A stretch of 64,000 bases of DNA from an uncultured Agathobacter sp. (GTDB taxonomy: Bacteria; Bacillota; Clostridia; Lachnospirales; Lachnospiraceae), in contig CAKRLV010000010.1 in the NCBI GenBank assembly GCA_934359755.1, forward strand, positions 1 through 64,000, given 5' to 3'. Both the position numbers and the translations under genes were made by a program. The notes below the pieces were generated by a model. It made no database searches. It had not been told where the DNA came from and saw nothing but the letters and a program-made list of their open reading frames with translations. Shown in pieces: positions 46,937 to 57,423 of the stretch (within the stretch, counting starts at the first letter, position 1; the number at the start of each line of letters is the position of its first letter).

Positions 46937-46980
46937 CATAATATATTATGTGAATGACATACCTGGGGCAATACATATAT
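46937..46980 (+). promoter_or_regulatory. Possible sigma-G promoter and palindrome ahead of gpr
   Basis: TGAATG (46951-46956), 17 bases and CATATAT (46974-46980) resemble a forespore sigma-G promoter, as expected for gpr. The start would fall at the edge of the ribosome site, giving a very short leader, which counts against it. A perfect 14-base palindrome, CATAATA/TATTATG, lies at 46937-46950. Confidence 0.35.
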
Positions 46981-46997
46981 TTTTATGGAGGCGTAAA

Positions 46998-47906
46998 ATG
47001 GCACAGGAAGCATATCCAATAAGGACAGATTTGGCATTAGAAACCCAGGAAAGAATTCAGAAAAATAAAAAGAACATTCATGGAATTGAATATCGTGAAA
47101 TCAAAAAGGAACATGGAATAATTATAAGTACAGTTTCTATTTTGACGGAGAATGCTTCCTTAAAAATGAGAAGACCAAAAGGGGAGTACATTACGATAGA
47201 GGCGCCTGAAATGAGTGATGATGACAGTGGTTATCACAGAGAGATTTCAGAGGAACTGGCAAGGTCTCTTAAAGGCATGATAGATAAGTTGTGTGAGAGT
47301 GAAGATATCATAAAAAAGGACAGCTATGACGTGCTTGTGGTTGGTCTTGGAAACCGCGAGGTTACACCAGATGCATTAGGACCAAGAGTAATCGATAATC
47401 TTTTTATTACCAGACATATTATGAAAGAATATGGGAGTTATGCATTTGGCAAAGAAAATGTGAATAGAATTAGTGGACTTGTTCCAGGTGTTATGGCGCA
47501 GACTGGAATGGAGTGTCTGGAAATAATAAGAGGTGTGGTAAATGAGACACATCCTGATTGTGTGATAACAATAGATGCACTTGCAGCACGAAGTACAAAG
47601 AGACTTGGAAGAACCATCCAGCTTACAAATACAGGTATAGTGCCAGGCAGTGGTGTAGGTAATCATAGAAATGCAATAAACCAGAGCAATATAGGTGTAC
47701 CTGTGATTTCTATAGGAATACCAACTGTGGTAGATGCTGTGACAATAGTATCTGATGCGGTAAATGCAAATCGTGACATGACAAAACAGCTTATGTCACC
47801 ACAGCTTCACGGAATGTTTGTCACACCTAAAGATATAGATGGCACAATCAAACGTCTCAGCTTTATGCTGTCGGAAGGACTTAATATAGCTTTTTCAGAA
47901 GAATAA
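46998..47906 (+). CDS. gpr: Germination protease Gpr
   Basis: A 302-residue aspartic-type endopeptidase that degrades small acid-soluble spore proteins during germination. It is made as a zymogen in the forespore; the N-terminal AYPIRTDLALE is the self-cleaved pro-segment. VVGLGNREVTPDALGP, SGLVPGVMAQTGM and DALAARS are family signatures. The ATG at 46998 follows GGAGG at seven bases, whereas an earlier in-frame ATG at 46950 has no site. Its presence beside spoIIP shows that the organism carries sporulation genes. Confidence 0.95.
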   Translation: MAQEAYPIRTDLALETQERIQKNKKNIHGIEYREIKKEHGIIISTVSILTENASLKMRRPKGEYITIEAPEMSDDDSGYHREISEELARSLKGMIDKLCESEDIIKKDSYDVLVVGLGNREVTPDALGPRVIDNLFITRHIMKEYGSYAFGKENVNRISGLVPGVMAQTGMECLEIIRGVVNETHPDCVITIDALAARSTKRLGRTIQLTNTGIVPGSGVGNHRNAINQSNIGVPVISIGIPTVVDAVTIVSDAVNANRDMTKQLMSPQLHGMFVTPKDIDGTIKRLSFMLSEGLNIAFSEE

Positions 47907-47968
47907 ATATTGCGTAATAAAATCGCAATCAGTCTCATATAAATGTTTTTATGAGGGTGGTGGTAGAA

Positions 47969-48988
47969 ATGCAAAAAAAAGTATTTTGTATCTGCTTTAT
48001 TCTTTTTTGTATTGTTGTGACATATTGCGGATATAGCCTGGATATAGAAAATGAAAAGGAATATATAAATGAAGATGAACAGCTTGATTATAAAAAACTT
48101 GCAGCTCAGGAAAACGCCCAGATGGAAAATCTGCTTAGAGAAAATTATGAGGCTGTCAAGCCGCCAGAAAACACGAAAGAACAGGAAGAACCTAAAGAAG
48201 AGCAGACAAAAGCCAGTGATGTTAAAGCGGTTGAGATAGATATAGAGAAACTTAAAGATTTTGAATGTTTGAAAAAGACTTTTTATCAGGTAGATGCAAC
48301 CACTTCTATAAGTGAAAAGAGGCTGGATGTGAAGAAATTGCTGGGTAAGGACATGTCTATTGATGAAAGTGTTGATGGTCCCCAGATACTTATATACCAC
48401 ACTCATTCGCAGGAAGGGTACAGCGATTCAAAAGCAGGAGATGAAAGCACTTCTGTAGTGGGGGTTGGGGACTATCTGGCGGATATTCTGGAAAAACAAT
48501 ATGGTTTTAAAGTGCTTCATCATAAGGGAAAATATGATGTTAATGACAGGGATCATGCTTATTCTAATGCTGAGGCCAATATCCAGAAGATAATAAATGA
48601 ACATCCTTCTATACAGCTGGTGATAGATCTTCACAGGGATGGAGTGTTAGAAGGGACGCATCTTGTGACAGAGATAGATGGAAGAAAAACGGCACAGATT
48701 ATGTTTTTTAATGGGCTTAGTTATACTAATTCTGTTGGTAATATAAAGTATTTAAAGAATCCGTATATAGATTCAGAACTTGCACTGTCGTTTCAGATGC
48801 AATTTAAGTCTGCTGAATATTATCCGGGATTTACCAGAAGAATATATTTGAAGGGGTACAGATACAATATGCACATGTGTGAAAAATCTATGTTGGTGGA
48901 GGTAGGAGCACAGACAAACACACTAAAAGAGGCGAAAAATGCCATGATTCCACTTGCCGATGTTATAAATAAGGTTATAAGAAAATAA
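47969..48988 (+). CDS. spoIIP: Stage II sporulation protein P
   Basis: A 339-residue membrane-anchored amidase/endopeptidase that thins septal peptidoglycan during engulfment together with SpoIID and SpoIIM. An N-terminal membrane helix (about 5-23) is followed by a Glu- and Lys-rich linker (about 50-95). The catalytic domain has IYHTHSQEGY, VIDLHRDG (zinc histidines) and ends with LVEVGAQTNTLKEAK. The ATG at 47969 follows GGGTGGTGG; an upstream ATG at 47951 overlaps that site. Co-transcription with gpr is likely (62-base gap with two small hairpins). Confidence 0.94.
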   Translation: MQKKVFCICFILFCIVVTYCGYSLDIENEKEYINEDEQLDYKKLAAQENAQMENLLRENYEAVKPPENTKEQEEPKEEQTKASDVKAVEIDIEKLKDFECLKKTFYQVDATTSISEKRLDVKKLLGKDMSIDESVDGPQILIYHTHSQEGYSDSKAGDESTSVVGVGDYLADILEKQYGFKVLHHKGKYDVNDRDHAYSNAEANIQKIINEHPSIQLVIDLHRDGVLEGTHLVTEIDGRKTAQIMFFNGLSYTNSVGNIKYLKNPYIDSELALSFQMQFKSAEYYPGFTRRIYLKGYRYNMHMCEKSMLVEVGAQTNTLKEAKNAMIPLADVINKVIRK

Positions 48989-49067
48989 AAATTAAAAATG
49001 AATAAATAACCTTTAAAGAATCGGCATAAAGATGTACAATTTATACATAATATTGGAGGTGGAATAT

Positions 49068-49850
49068 ATGGTTGATTATACAGAAGGTTCAGGAAAACAG
49101 TATCATACAGGAGTTGGACCTGGGGATGTCGGAGAGTATGTTATTTTGCCAGGTGACCCAAAGAGATGCCAGAAAATCGCAAGCCATTTTGATAATCCCG
49201 TGCTTATTGCAGACAGCAGGGAATATGTTACATATACAGGAACTATTGATGGAGTCAAGGTGAGTGTCACATCTACAGGAATAGGTGGACCATCGGCGGC
49301 GATAGCTATAGATGAATTGAGCAAATGTGGCGCAAAGACATTTATAAGAGTGGGAACATGTGGAGGAATGCAGGAAGATGTGCTTGGTGGTGATATCGTG
49401 ATAGCAACTGGTGCGGTGAGGATGGAAGGAACAAGCCGTGAATTTGCACCGATTGAATATCCGGCAGTTCCTGATTTTGAAGTCACAAGCGCGCTTCGGG
49501 AGGCAGCCAGAGAGCTGGGAATAAGAAATCATACAGGAGTTGTACAGTGTAAGGATTCATTTTTCGGGCAGCATGAACCGGAGATTATGCCTGTAAGTTA
49601 TGAACTTGAGAATAAGTGGCAGGCATGGCTTAGAATGGGATGTCTTGCGTCCGAGATGGAGTCGGCAGCCCTTTTTATTGCAGGAGGTTTTTTGCGGGTG
49701 AGAGTCGGTTCGTGTTTCCTTGTTGTTGCCAATCAGGAAAGAGCTAAGAAGGGACTTTCAAATGAGCAGGCGCATGATACTGAACTTGCAATAAAGACCG
49801 CGGTACAGGCAATCAGGATACTGATAAAACAGGAGAAAGACAATGGATAA
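49068..49850 (+). CDS. udp: Uridine phosphorylase-type nucleoside phosphorylase
   Basis: A 260-residue nucleoside phosphorylase of the PNP/UDP family. [12 protein letters not shown] (about 26-37) binds phosphate, RVGTCGGMQ the ribose-phosphate, and SEMESAALF the ribose. The QGSF-like and nucleobase pocket region fits uridine phosphorylase, which splits uridine into uracil and ribose 1-phosphate; a purine substrate is less likely. The ATG at 49068 follows GGAGGTGG. It starts a five-gene nucleoside salvage operon and overlaps cdd by eight bases. Confidence 0.9.
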   Translation: MVDYTEGSGKQYHTGVGPGDVGEYVILPGDPKRCQKIASHFDNPVLIADSREYVTYTGTIDGVKVSVTSTGIGGPSAAIAIDELSKCGAKTFIRVGTCGGMQEDVLGGDIVIATGAVRMEGTSREFAPIEYPAVPDFEVTSALREAARELGIRNHTGVVQCKDSFFGQHEPEIMPVSYELENKWQAWLRMGCLASEMESAALFIAGGFLRVRVGSCFLVVANQERAKKGLSNEQAHDTELAIKTAVQAIRILIKQEKDNG

Positions 49851-50250
49851 AATGGAACTTGTTAAGCAGGCATTTAAGGCCAGAGAGATGGCATATGCGC
49901 CATATTCACATTTTAAAGTCGGAGCAGCTTTGCTTACAAAGAATGGAAAAGTATACATGGGATGCAATATCGAGAACGCATCATATACCCCTACTAATTG
50001 TGCCGAGCGTACAGCGTTTTTTAAGGCGGTAAGCGAGGGCGAAAGAGAATTTCAGGCAATTGCGATAGTTGGAGGAAAAGAGGATGCGGTTAAGCTTGAT
50101 TTGTGTGCACCATGTGGCGTATGCAGACAGGTTATGATGGAATTTTGCAATCCAAAGGATTTTGAAGTAATACTTTGTGATATGGAGGAAGATATACATA
50201 CTTACACGCTTGAACAGTTATTGCCTTTAGGATTTAGTTTAGAAGAGTAG
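49843..50250 (+). CDS. cdd: Cytidine deaminase
   Basis: A 135-residue zinc enzyme that converts cytidine and deoxycytidine to uridine and deoxyuridine. The catalytic CAE ([11 protein letters not shown], about 52-62) and the zinc cysteines of CAPCGVC are present, and the length is that of the small tetrameric form. The start lies inside the end of udp, so the product feeds directly into the phosphorylase in the same operon. Confidence 0.96.
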   Translation: MDKMELVKQAFKAREMAYAPYSHFKVGAALLTKNGKVYMGCNIENASYTPTNCAERTAFFKAVSEGEREFQAIAIVGGKEDAVKLDLCAPCGVCRQVMMEFCNPKDFEVILCDMEEDIHTYTLEQLLPLGFSLEE

Positions 50251-50261
50251 AAGGAGAGACA

Positions 50262-50930
50262 ATGGAAAATAAAGATATATTAAAGATGGTGGATCATACA
50301 TTATTATTACAGACAGCTACATGGGATGAGATTAAGCAGATATGCGATGATGCCATGAGATACAATACCGCATCAGTGTGCATCCCGCCTTGTTATGTAA
50401 AGCAGGCGAATGAATATATGGGAGATAGGATGACTGTATGCACAGTTATAGGATTTCCAAATGGTAATTGCACTACTGCCACAAAGGTATTTGAGACAAA
50501 AGATGCTATTGCAAATGGTGCAGCGGAGATTGATATGGTCATTAATATAGGACAGTTGAAAGCTGGGAATTATGACTACGTACTAAATGAAATAAAAGAA
50601 ATAAAAGCAGCGTGCGGTGACAAGATTCTTAAGGTAATCATTGAGACATGCCTCTTAAGTCAAGAGGAGAAGATAAAAATGTGTGAGATAGTCACTGATT
50701 CTGGCGCTGATTTCATAAAGACATCTACTGGATTTTCAACAGGCGGTGCTACGTTTGAAGATGTAAGCCTTTTTGCAGAGCATGTTGGATGTAATGTGAA
50801 GATAAAAGCAGCCGGTGGAATCTCATCATTGGATGATGCTCAAAAATTTATAGAACTTGGAGCAAAGAGACTTGGGACAAGCAGAATAATTAAGATTATT
50901 AAGAATCAGGATAATGGACTTGGCTATTAG
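50262..50930 (+). CDS. deoC: Deoxyribose-phosphate aldolase
   Basis: A 222-residue class I aldolase that splits 2-deoxyribose 5-phosphate into glyceraldehyde 3-phosphate and acetaldehyde. The Schiff-base lysines are visible in KTSTGF and in IKAAGGI, with DHTLL near the N terminus. It follows cdd by 11 bases with an AAGGAG site and precedes the phosphopentomutase that supplies its substrate. The acetaldehyde could be reduced by an alcohol dehydrogenase such as the one at 5092, though no direct link is shown. Confidence 0.96.
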   Translation: MENKDILKMVDHTLLLQTATWDEIKQICDDAMRYNTASVCIPPCYVKQANEYMGDRMTVCTVIGFPNGNCTTATKVFETKDAIANGAAEIDMVINIGQLKAGNYDYVLNEIKEIKAACGDKILKVIIETCLLSQEEKIKMCEIVTDSGADFIKTSTGFSTGGATFEDVSLFAEHVGCNVKIKAAGGISSLDDAQKFIELGAKRLGTSRIIKIIKNQDNGLGY

Positions 50931-50942
50931 AGAGGTGGATGT

Positions 50943-52130
50943 ATGAGATTTAAGAGGGTATTTACAATAGTGCTTGACTCTATGGGAATAGGGGTTATGA
51001 GTGATTCAGAGAAATTTGGAGATATTGGTGTAGATACATTAGGACATATATCACAGACTGTAGATGAGCTTACAATTCCGAATTTAAGACGGCTTGGAAT
51101 TGCCAATTTAAAGCAATTAAAGCAGGTGACACCGATAGAACAGCCACTTGGTTATTATACAGCTCTTAATGAGAAGAGCAACGGCAAGGATACTATGACA
51201 GGCCACTGGGAAATGATGGGAATATATACCACAAAACCATTTATCACATTCACAGAAAATGGATTTCCAGATGAACTTATAGAGGAACTTGAAAAGCAGT
51301 TTGGCAGAAAGATAATAGGCAATAAAGCAGCTAGTGGAACTGTGATATTAGATGAACTTGCAATGCAGGAGATAAATGAGAATAAGGTTATTGTGTATAC
51401 ATCTGCGGATTCGGTACTACAGATTTGTGGAAATGAGAATCACATGGGACTTGATACTTTATACAGGTACTGTGAGATTGCAAGGAAACTTACACTGAAG
51501 GATGAATGGAGAGTTGGAAGAGTTATTGCAAGACCTTATGTTGGCGAGAGGGTTGGAGAATTCAAAAGAACCAGCAACAGACGTGACTATGCACTTAAGC
51601 CAACAAATGATACGGTGCTTACAGCTTTAAAGGCGGCAGGTTATGATGTTATATCAGTTGGTAAAATCAGCGACATATTTGATGGAGAGGGCATAACTGA
51701 ATCTAATCATTCAAACAGCAGTGTTCATGGAATGGAACAGACTATTGAGATAGCAGACCGCGAGTTTAGAGGAATTTGTTTTACAAACTTAGTTGATTTT
51801 GATGCATTGTGGGGACACAGAAGGAATCCAGGCGGTTATGCAAAAGAAATCGAAAAGTTTGATGTAAAGTTAGGTGAATTTCTTGATGTGATGAGAGAAG
51901 ATGATCTTTTGATAATTACAGCAGATCACGGAAATGATCCGACGTATACAGGAACAGACCATACAAGGGAGAAAGTTCCGTTTATTGCATATTCACCATC
52001 ATTTACTGGTGCCGGAAAGCTTCCGGAAATGGATAACTTTGCGGTAATCGGGGCAACTATAGCCGATAATTTTAACGTTTCCATGCCTGAAAATACTATA
52101 GGAAGTTCCATACTTGATATGCTTAAATAA
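50943..52130 (+). CDS. deoB: Phosphopentomutase
   Basis: A 395-residue manganese enzyme of the alkaline phosphatase superfamily that moves phosphate between C1 and C5 of ribose and deoxyribose. The N-terminal LDSMGIG provides the metal Asp; [13 protein letters not shown] carries the phospho-acceptor Thr; [19 protein letters not shown] holds the second metal site. Full length. It links the phosphorylase product to DeoC or the pentose phosphate pathway. A GAGAGGTGG site precedes the ATG. Confidence 0.97.
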   Translation: MRFKRVFTIVLDSMGIGVMSDSEKFGDIGVDTLGHISQTVDELTIPNLRRLGIANLKQLKQVTPIEQPLGYYTALNEKSNGKDTMTGHWEMMGIYTTKPFITFTENGFPDELIEELEKQFGRKIIGNKAASGTVILDELAMQEINENKVIVYTSADSVLQICGNENHMGLDTLYRYCEIARKLTLKDEWRVGRVIARPYVGERVGEFKRTSNRRDYALKPTNDTVLTALKAAGYDVISVGKISDIFDGEGITESNHSNSSVHGMEQTIEIADREFRGICFTNLVDFDALWGHRRNPGGYAKEIEKFDVKLGEFLDVMREDDLLIITADHGNDPTYTGTDHTREKVPFIAYSPSFTGAGKLPEMDNFAVIGATIADNFNVSMPENTIGSSILDMLK

Positions 52131-52141
52131 GGGGGATTTGT

Positions 52142-53128
52142 ATGAATTATTTTGATATACCCAAGATAGAACTGCATTGTCATCTTGATGGCTCGATAAG
52201 TCTTAAGACGATACTGGAACTTCTAAAAGAAGAAGGCAGGATGATGACAGAAGCCGAGGTGAAAACCCAGATACAGGCACCAGACGATTGCAGCAGTCTT
52301 GCAGAATATTTAGAAAAATTTGATTTGCCAGTAAGTCTGCTACAGACAACACGCGGACTTGAAACGGCTGCATATGATCTCGCGAGAAGTGCAGCAGGTG
52401 AGAACGTGAAGTATATAGAAGTCAGATTCGCACCTGTTTTTTCAATGACAAAAGGTCTTAAGATTCCGCAGATAATAGAAGCGGTACAGAAAGGATTGCA
52501 AAGAGCTCAGGAAGATTTTGGAATTTATTCTGGAATAATAGTGTGTGCAATGAGACATCTTGATATGCAGACGAATATTAACATGCTTCACGAAGCAATG
52601 GAACTTTATGGTGCAGGTGTGGTTGGGTGTGACATAGCAGGTGATGAAAAGCCACACACAAATCTGGAATACAAAGAATTCTTTGATGAAGCAAGAAGAC
52701 TTGGAATTCCATTCACCATACACTCAGGGGAATGCGGCAATGCTGTTAATATTCATGAGGCTATAGAACTCGGTGCAAGAAGGGTAGGACATGGAATTGC
52801 CATGATGAATCATGAAGACATTATAAGAGAATGTGTCAGCAATCACATCGGAGTGGAAATGTGTCCTATAAGCAACATGCAGACGAAAGCGGTCAGGGAA
52901 TTTTTAAAGTATCCTTTTCCGCTGTTTTATAAAGAGGGAGTTTTGCTAAGTATTAATACTGACAATAGAACAGTAAGCAATACAACCTGCGAAAAAGAGT
53001 GGAAAATGCTTAGCAGAATTTATGATTTTACAATGGATGATGTGGACAAAATATATAGGGATTCTGTTGAAGTAAGCTTTGCATCTGATGATATAAAAGA
53101 AAAGTTATTAAAATTTAGTTGTTTTTAA
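52142..53128 (+). CDS. add: Adenosine deaminase
   Basis: A 328-residue zinc deaminase that turns adenosine or deoxyadenosine into the inosine form. The zinc pair is in ELHCHLDGS near the N terminus; IHSGECG, RVGHGIAM and SINTDN provide the remaining catalytic and metal residues. Length and motifs fit adenosine deaminase rather than adenine deaminase or futalosine-type relatives. It is the last gene of the nucleoside operon; no clear terminator follows before lepA. Confidence 0.93.
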   Translation: MNYFDIPKIELHCHLDGSISLKTILELLKEEGRMMTEAEVKTQIQAPDDCSSLAEYLEKFDLPVSLLQTTRGLETAAYDLARSAAGENVKYIEVRFAPVFSMTKGLKIPQIIEAVQKGLQRAQEDFGIYSGIIVCAMRHLDMQTNINMLHEAMELYGAGVVGCDIAGDEKPHTNLEYKEFFDEARRLGIPFTIHSGECGNAVNIHEAIELGARRVGHGIAMMNHEDIIRECVSNHIGVEMCPISNMQTKAVREFLKYPFPLFYKEGVLLSINTDNRTVSNTTCEKEWKMLSRIYDFTMDDVDKIYRDSVEVSFASDDIKEKLLKFSCF

Positions 53129-53248
53129 TTGAATTTATTATTATTATGTAAGAGTCGGGCTTGCAAATGTATGGTTGAAGTCCAAACGGCTACATAGACG
53201 TTTAGAATATGTGGACATAGAATTATATTAGTGAAATGAGGATATACA

Positions 53249-55060
53249 ATGTCGATTGATCAGAGTAAAATTAGAAATTTTTGTATTATTGCGCATATAG
53301 ATCATGGTAAATCTACACTTGCAGATAGAATTATCGAAAAGACAGGGACTCTTACGAGCCGTGAGATGCAGGCACAGGTGCTTGACAATATGGATCTTGA
53401 GAGGGAAAGAGGAATCACAATTAAGTCACAGGCGGTAAGAATTATTTATACTGCCAAAGACGGAGAGGAATATATATTCAATCTCATAGATACCCCGGGC
53501 CATGTTGACTTCAATTATGAAGTATCAAGAAGCCTTGCAGCCTGTGACGGGGCAATTCTTGTCGTGGATGCGGCACAGGGGGTGGAGGCACAGACGCTTG
53601 CGAATGTGTATCTCGCGCTAGATCATGACCTTGATGTTTTTCCTGTCATCAATAAGATTGACCTTCCAAGTGCAAGACCACAGGAAGTAATTCAGGAGAT
53701 AGAGGATGTTATAGGAATTGAGGCAGAGGACGCGCCACAGATTTCAGCGAAGACAGGCCTTAATATAGAAGATGTGTTAGAACAGATTGTAAAGAAAATA
53801 CCAGCACCAACAGGTGATGCAGGTGCACCCCTTAAGGCTCTTATTTTTGATGCCATATATGATTCATATAAGGGGGTAATTGTATTTTGCCGTATCAAGG
53901 AAGGTACTGTTAAAGTTGGAGACAAGATTAAAATGATGGCTACAGGTGCGCAGGATGTGGTAACCGAAGTTGGATATTTTGGTGCAGGGCAGTTCATTCC
54001 TTGTGATGAACTTTCAGCTGGTACTGTTGGATATATTGCGGCAAGTATCAAGAATGTAAGGGATACACGGGTTGGTGATACGGTTACTACGGTAGACAGA
54101 CCATGCGACGAGGCTCTTCCGGGCTATAAGAAGGTAAATCCGATGGTATATTGTGGATTATACCCTGCGGATAGTGCCAAATATCCAGATTTAAGAGATG
54201 CACTTGAAAAGTTACAGGTCAATGACGCCTCGCTTTATTTTGAACCAGAGACATCACTTGCGTTAGGTTTTGGATTTAGATGTGGTTTTCTTGGACTATT
54301 GCATCTTGAAATCATTCAGGAGAGACTTGAAAGGGAGTTTGATCTTGATCTTGTCACAACAGCACCTAGTGTTATCTATAAGGTGCATAAGACGGATGGA
54401 ACAGTTATTGATCTGACTAATCCATCCAACCTACCTGACCCATCAGAGATTGATTATATGGAAGAACCATATGTGTCAGCTGAGATTATGGTTACAAGTG
54501 ACTATGTTGGTGCAATTATGAAATTGTGTCAGGAGAGGCGTGGTATATATCTTGGGATGGAATATATCGAGGGAACAAGAGCTCTTATCAAGTACGACCT
54601 TCCGCTCAATGAGATAATATATGATTTTTTTGATGCCCTTAAATCAAGGTCAAGGGGCTATGCTTCATTTGACTACGAGATGAAAGGATACCAGAAATCA
54701 GAACTTGTTAAGCTTGATATTCTAATTAATAAAGAAATGGTAGATGCGTTATCGTTTATTGTATTCCAGGAAAGTGCATACGAACGTGGAAGAAAAATGT
54801 GTGAAAAGCTTAAAGAAGAAATACCAAGACATTTATTTGAGATTCCGATTCAGGCAGCAGTTGGTGGCAAGGTAATTGCCAGAGAGACTGTTAAAGCTAT
54901 GCGCAAAGATGTACTTGCCAAGTGTTATGGCGGTGATATTTCGAGAAAGAAAAAGCTTCTTGAAAAGCAAAAAGAAGGAAAGAAACGTATGCGCCAGGTT
55001 GGAAATGTAGAGATTCCGCAGGAAGCTTTTATGAGTGTCTTGAAGTTGGATGAGGATTAA
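53249..55060 (+). CDS. lepA: Elongation factor 4
   Basis: A 603-residue ribosome-bound GTPase. AHIDHGKST (G1, about 15-23), DTPGHVDF (G3) and NKIDL (G4) form the G domain; EF-G-like domains II, III and V and the LepA-specific C-terminal domain ([18 protein letters not shown]) follow. Length is standard. It rejoins the conserved block after the nucleoside operon and precedes hemW by two bases, exactly as in Bacillus. The 120 bases upstream hold no obvious hairpin. Confidence 0.98.
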   Translation: MSIDQSKIRNFCIIAHIDHGKSTLADRIIEKTGTLTSREMQAQVLDNMDLERERGITIKSQAVRIIYTAKDGEEYIFNLIDTPGHVDFNYEVSRSLAACDGAILVVDAAQGVEAQTLANVYLALDHDLDVFPVINKIDLPSARPQEVIQEIEDVIGIEAEDAPQISAKTGLNIEDVLEQIVKKIPAPTGDAGAPLKALIFDAIYDSYKGVIVFCRIKEGTVKVGDKIKMMATGAQDVVTEVGYFGAGQFIPCDELSAGTVGYIAASIKNVRDTRVGDTVTTVDRPCDEALPGYKKVNPMVYCGLYPADSAKYPDLRDALEKLQVNDASLYFEPETSLALGFGFRCGFLGLLHLEIIQERLEREFDLDLVTTAPSVIYKVHKTDGTVIDLTNPSNLPDPSEIDYMEEPYVSAEIMVTSDYVGAIMKLCQERRGIYLGMEYIEGTRALIKYDLPLNEIIYDFFDALKSRSRGYASFDYEMKGYQKSELVKLDILINKEMVDALSFIVFQESAYERGRKMCEKLKEEIPRHLFEIPIQAAVGGKVIARETVKAMRKDVLAKCYGGDISRKKKLLEKQKEGKKRMRQVGNVEIPQEAFMSVLKLDED

Positions 55061-55062
55061 AG

Positions 55063-56220
55063 ATGAAGAAAAATCTGGAACTATATATACATGTTCCTTT
55101 TTGCATGAAGAAATGTGAGTACTGTGATTTTTTGTCATTTCCTGCTGATGCAAAAACACAGGAAGAGTACTTTGGTGCACTTTTGCGCGATGTTAAGTAC
55201 TATGGACAGAATATGATAGAAGACTATCAGGTTTCAACCATATATATAGGTGGCGGAACGCCAAGCTGGATGGATGAAAGCCTTATACAGTCCCTTATGT
55301 ATAGTGTATATAAGTATTTTGATGTGGCAGAAGATGCAGAAGTTTCTATTGAGTGTAATCCGGGTACGCTTACATCGAGGAAGCTGCTTATATATAAGCA
55401 ATGCAGGATAAACAGACTGTCGATAGGTCTTCAATCAACTGATAATGAGGAATTAAAGATTCTTGGCAGAATACATACATATGAGCAATTTCTAAAAAGC
55501 TATGAGTCAGCGAGGGTAGCAGGGTTCGACAATATAAATATAGATATAATGAGTGGATTGCCATATCAGACTACAGATAAGTTCCTTGATACTTTGTATA
55601 AGGTTATAAGATTAAGACCAGATCATGTGTCGGCGTATTCTCTTATAATAGAGAAGAATACTCCTTTTTACAGCATGTATAAATTTGATATGGTAAAGCA
55701 GGAGGCGGGGATGAAGCCGGATATACTTCCACATGAAGACGAAGTATACAGAATGTATAAGGCAACCCAGCAGATATTAGGTGAGAATGGATATCAGCAG
55801 TATGAGATATCTAATTTTGCAAAAAAAGGATACGAGTGCAGACACAATATAGGATATTGGACGAGGACGAATTATCTTGGACTTGGACTTGGTGCAGCTT
55901 CACTTATTGAGAATGTAAGATGTACTAATACACGGGATGTATATAAGTATATATCTGGAAGTGAGAATATTATAGAGACAACTCCTGTAGAAAGAAAAGA
56001 ACAGATGGAAGAATTCATGTTTCTTGGACTTAGGATGAATAAGGGAGTTTCGCGGTATGATTTTGAACATGAATTTGGAATTCAGATTGAAGCCATATAT
56101 AAGGAACAGATAGATGAACTTAGAAGAGAAGCTCTTATGGATGCAAAAGCTGGATACATATTTTTGACGGATAAAGGGCAGGATTTAAGTAACTACTGTA
56201 TGGCAAAATTTCTGTTGTGA
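55063..56220 (+). CDS. hemW: HemW, radical-SAM heme chaperone
   Basis: A 385-residue radical-SAM protein, often mis-named oxygen-independent coproporphyrinogen oxidase. The cluster cysteines are Cys14, Cys18 and Cys21 (CxxxCxxC) and lack the extra cysteine of true HemN, fitting the heme-trafficking HemW group. The IGGGTPSWM motif binds SAM, and a C-terminal HemN_C domain with YEISNFAKKGYECRHN is present. It starts two bases after lepA and is the gene just before the hrcA promoter. Confidence 0.94.
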   Translation: MKKNLELYIHVPFCMKKCEYCDFLSFPADAKTQEEYFGALLRDVKYYGQNMIEDYQVSTIYIGGGTPSWMDESLIQSLMYSVYKYFDVAEDAEVSIECNPGTLTSRKLLIYKQCRINRLSIGLQSTDNEELKILGRIHTYEQFLKSYESARVAGFDNINIDIMSGLPYQTTDKFLDTLYKVIRLRPDHVSAYSLIIEKNTPFYSMYKFDMVKQEAGMKPDILPHEDEVYRMYKATQQILGENGYQQYEISNFAKKGYECRHNIGYWTRTNYLGLGLGAASLIENVRCTNTRDVYKYISGSENIIETTPVERKEQMEEFMFLGLRMNKGVSRYDFEHEFGIQIEAIYKEQIDELRREALMDAKAGYIFLTDKGQDLSNYCMAKFLL

Positions 56221-56262
56221 TTTAGTTTATTTTATTTTTATAATTTATTTAGCACCTAGGTG

Positions 56263-56334
56263 TTGACAAAGAAACATCGTGGTGCTATTTTATTAACAGA
56301 AAAGATATTAGCACTCCAATCAAATGAGTGCTAA
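56263..56334 (+). promoter_or_regulatory. hrcA operon promoter with perfect CIRCE
   Basis: TTGACA (56263-56268) and TATTTT (56286-56291) are 17 bases apart. TTAGCACTC (56308-56316), nine bases and GAGTGCTAA (56326-56334) form a perfect CIRCE at the expected start region. A 10-base palindrome CACCTAGGTG (56253-56262) touches the -35 box, and TAGCACC (56250-56256) can pair with GGTGCTA (56281-56287) across the promoter. Confidence 0.95.
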
Positions 56335-56350
56335 CAAAGTGGAGAGAGCG

Positions 56351-57409
56351 ATGGAGAAAGAAGAACTGGAATTAACAGACAGACAAATTAAAATATTGGA
56401 TGCAGTTATTCGGAACTATCTTGCAAATGGAGAGCCAGTCGGATCTCGAACCATTTCAAAGTATACTGACTTGAATCTTAGTTCAGCTACTATTAGAAAT
56501 GAGATGTCAGATTTGGAGGAGCTAGGCTATATTATGCAGCCTCATACATCCGCAGGACGTATTCCTTCAGACAAAGGATATCGGTTTTATGTAGACCACC
56601 TCATTATGGAAAAAGATAAAGAAGTTTCCAATATGAAGGAGTTTGTTATAGAACAGACAGAGAAGATGGAACAGGTTCTTAAACAGGCAGCCAAGGTGTT
56701 AGCCAACAATACTAACTATGCTACACTTGTTTCGGCACCATCGTATAATCTCAACAAGATTAAGTTCATTCAGTTGTCAGCAGTAGATGACACACAGATA
56801 TTAGCAGTCATGGTTCTAAATAGCAATATTGTCAAAAACCGGATGATAGATTTATCGGAACCACTTGACAATGAGACTTTACTTAAGCTGAATATACTGC
56901 TTAATACTTCGCTTAATGGTTTGGCACTCAATGAGATTAATCTGGCAACTATCGCCAAGTTAAAAGAACAGGCTGGTATTCATTCAAGTATTGTAAATGA
57001 TGTACTTGATGCTTTAGCTGAGACACTCAGCGAGAATGAAGAACTTCAGATTTATACGAGTGGAGCAACGAACATTCTTAAATATCCGGAACTTTCTGAT
57101 TCTGAGAGTGTTACAAAGCTTTTATCAGCGTTCGAAGAGAAAGAAGAACTGGCAAGCCTGGTATCTGAATCACTTTCTGACAATCCAAATGGAACAGGGA
57201 TTCAGGTTTATATAGGAAATGAATCACCAATCCAGACCATGAAGGACTGCAGCGTTGTCACAGCGACATATGATCTTGGTGAAGGTGTTAAAGGAACCAT
57301 CGGTATCGTAGGTCCAAAGAGAATGGATTATGAAAACGTAATGGATAATCTTAAGAATTTGAAATTACAGCTGGATGGAATTTTAGATAAAAATAAAGGT
57401 GATGTATAG
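56351..57409 (+). CDS. hrcA: Heat-inducible repressor HrcA
   Basis: A 352-residue repressor that binds CIRCE and depends on GroEL for activity. A winged helix at the N terminus (LTDRQIKILDAVIRNYL, SSATIRNEMSDLEELGYI) is followed by the dimerisation and GAF-like parts, ending in GTIGIVGPKRMDYENVM. The earlier in-frame ATG at 56324 lies inside the CIRCE element; the GGAGAG site points to the ATG at 56351. It is first in hrcA-grpE-dnaK-dnaJ and should control htpG at 21237 as well. Confidence 0.96.
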   Translation: MEKEELELTDRQIKILDAVIRNYLANGEPVGSRTISKYTDLNLSSATIRNEMSDLEELGYIMQPHTSAGRIPSDKGYRFYVDHLIMEKDKEVSNMKEFVIEQTEKMEQVLKQAAKVLANNTNYATLVSAPSYNLNKIKFIQLSAVDDTQILAVMVLNSNIVKNRMIDLSEPLDNETLLKLNILLNTSLNGLALNEINLATIAKLKEQAGIHSSIVNDVLDALAETLSENEELQIYTSGATNILKYPELSDSESVTKLLSAFEEKEELASLVSESLSDNPNGTGIQVYIGNESPIQTMKDCSVVTATYDLGEGVKGTIGIVGPKRMDYENVMDNLKNLKLQLDGILDKNKGDV

Positions 57410-57423
57410 AAAGGAATTTGATA

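Noticed and set aside
53129..53248. Terminator or leader RNA between add and lepA
   Set aside because: No stable inverted repeat with a T run could be found by eye.
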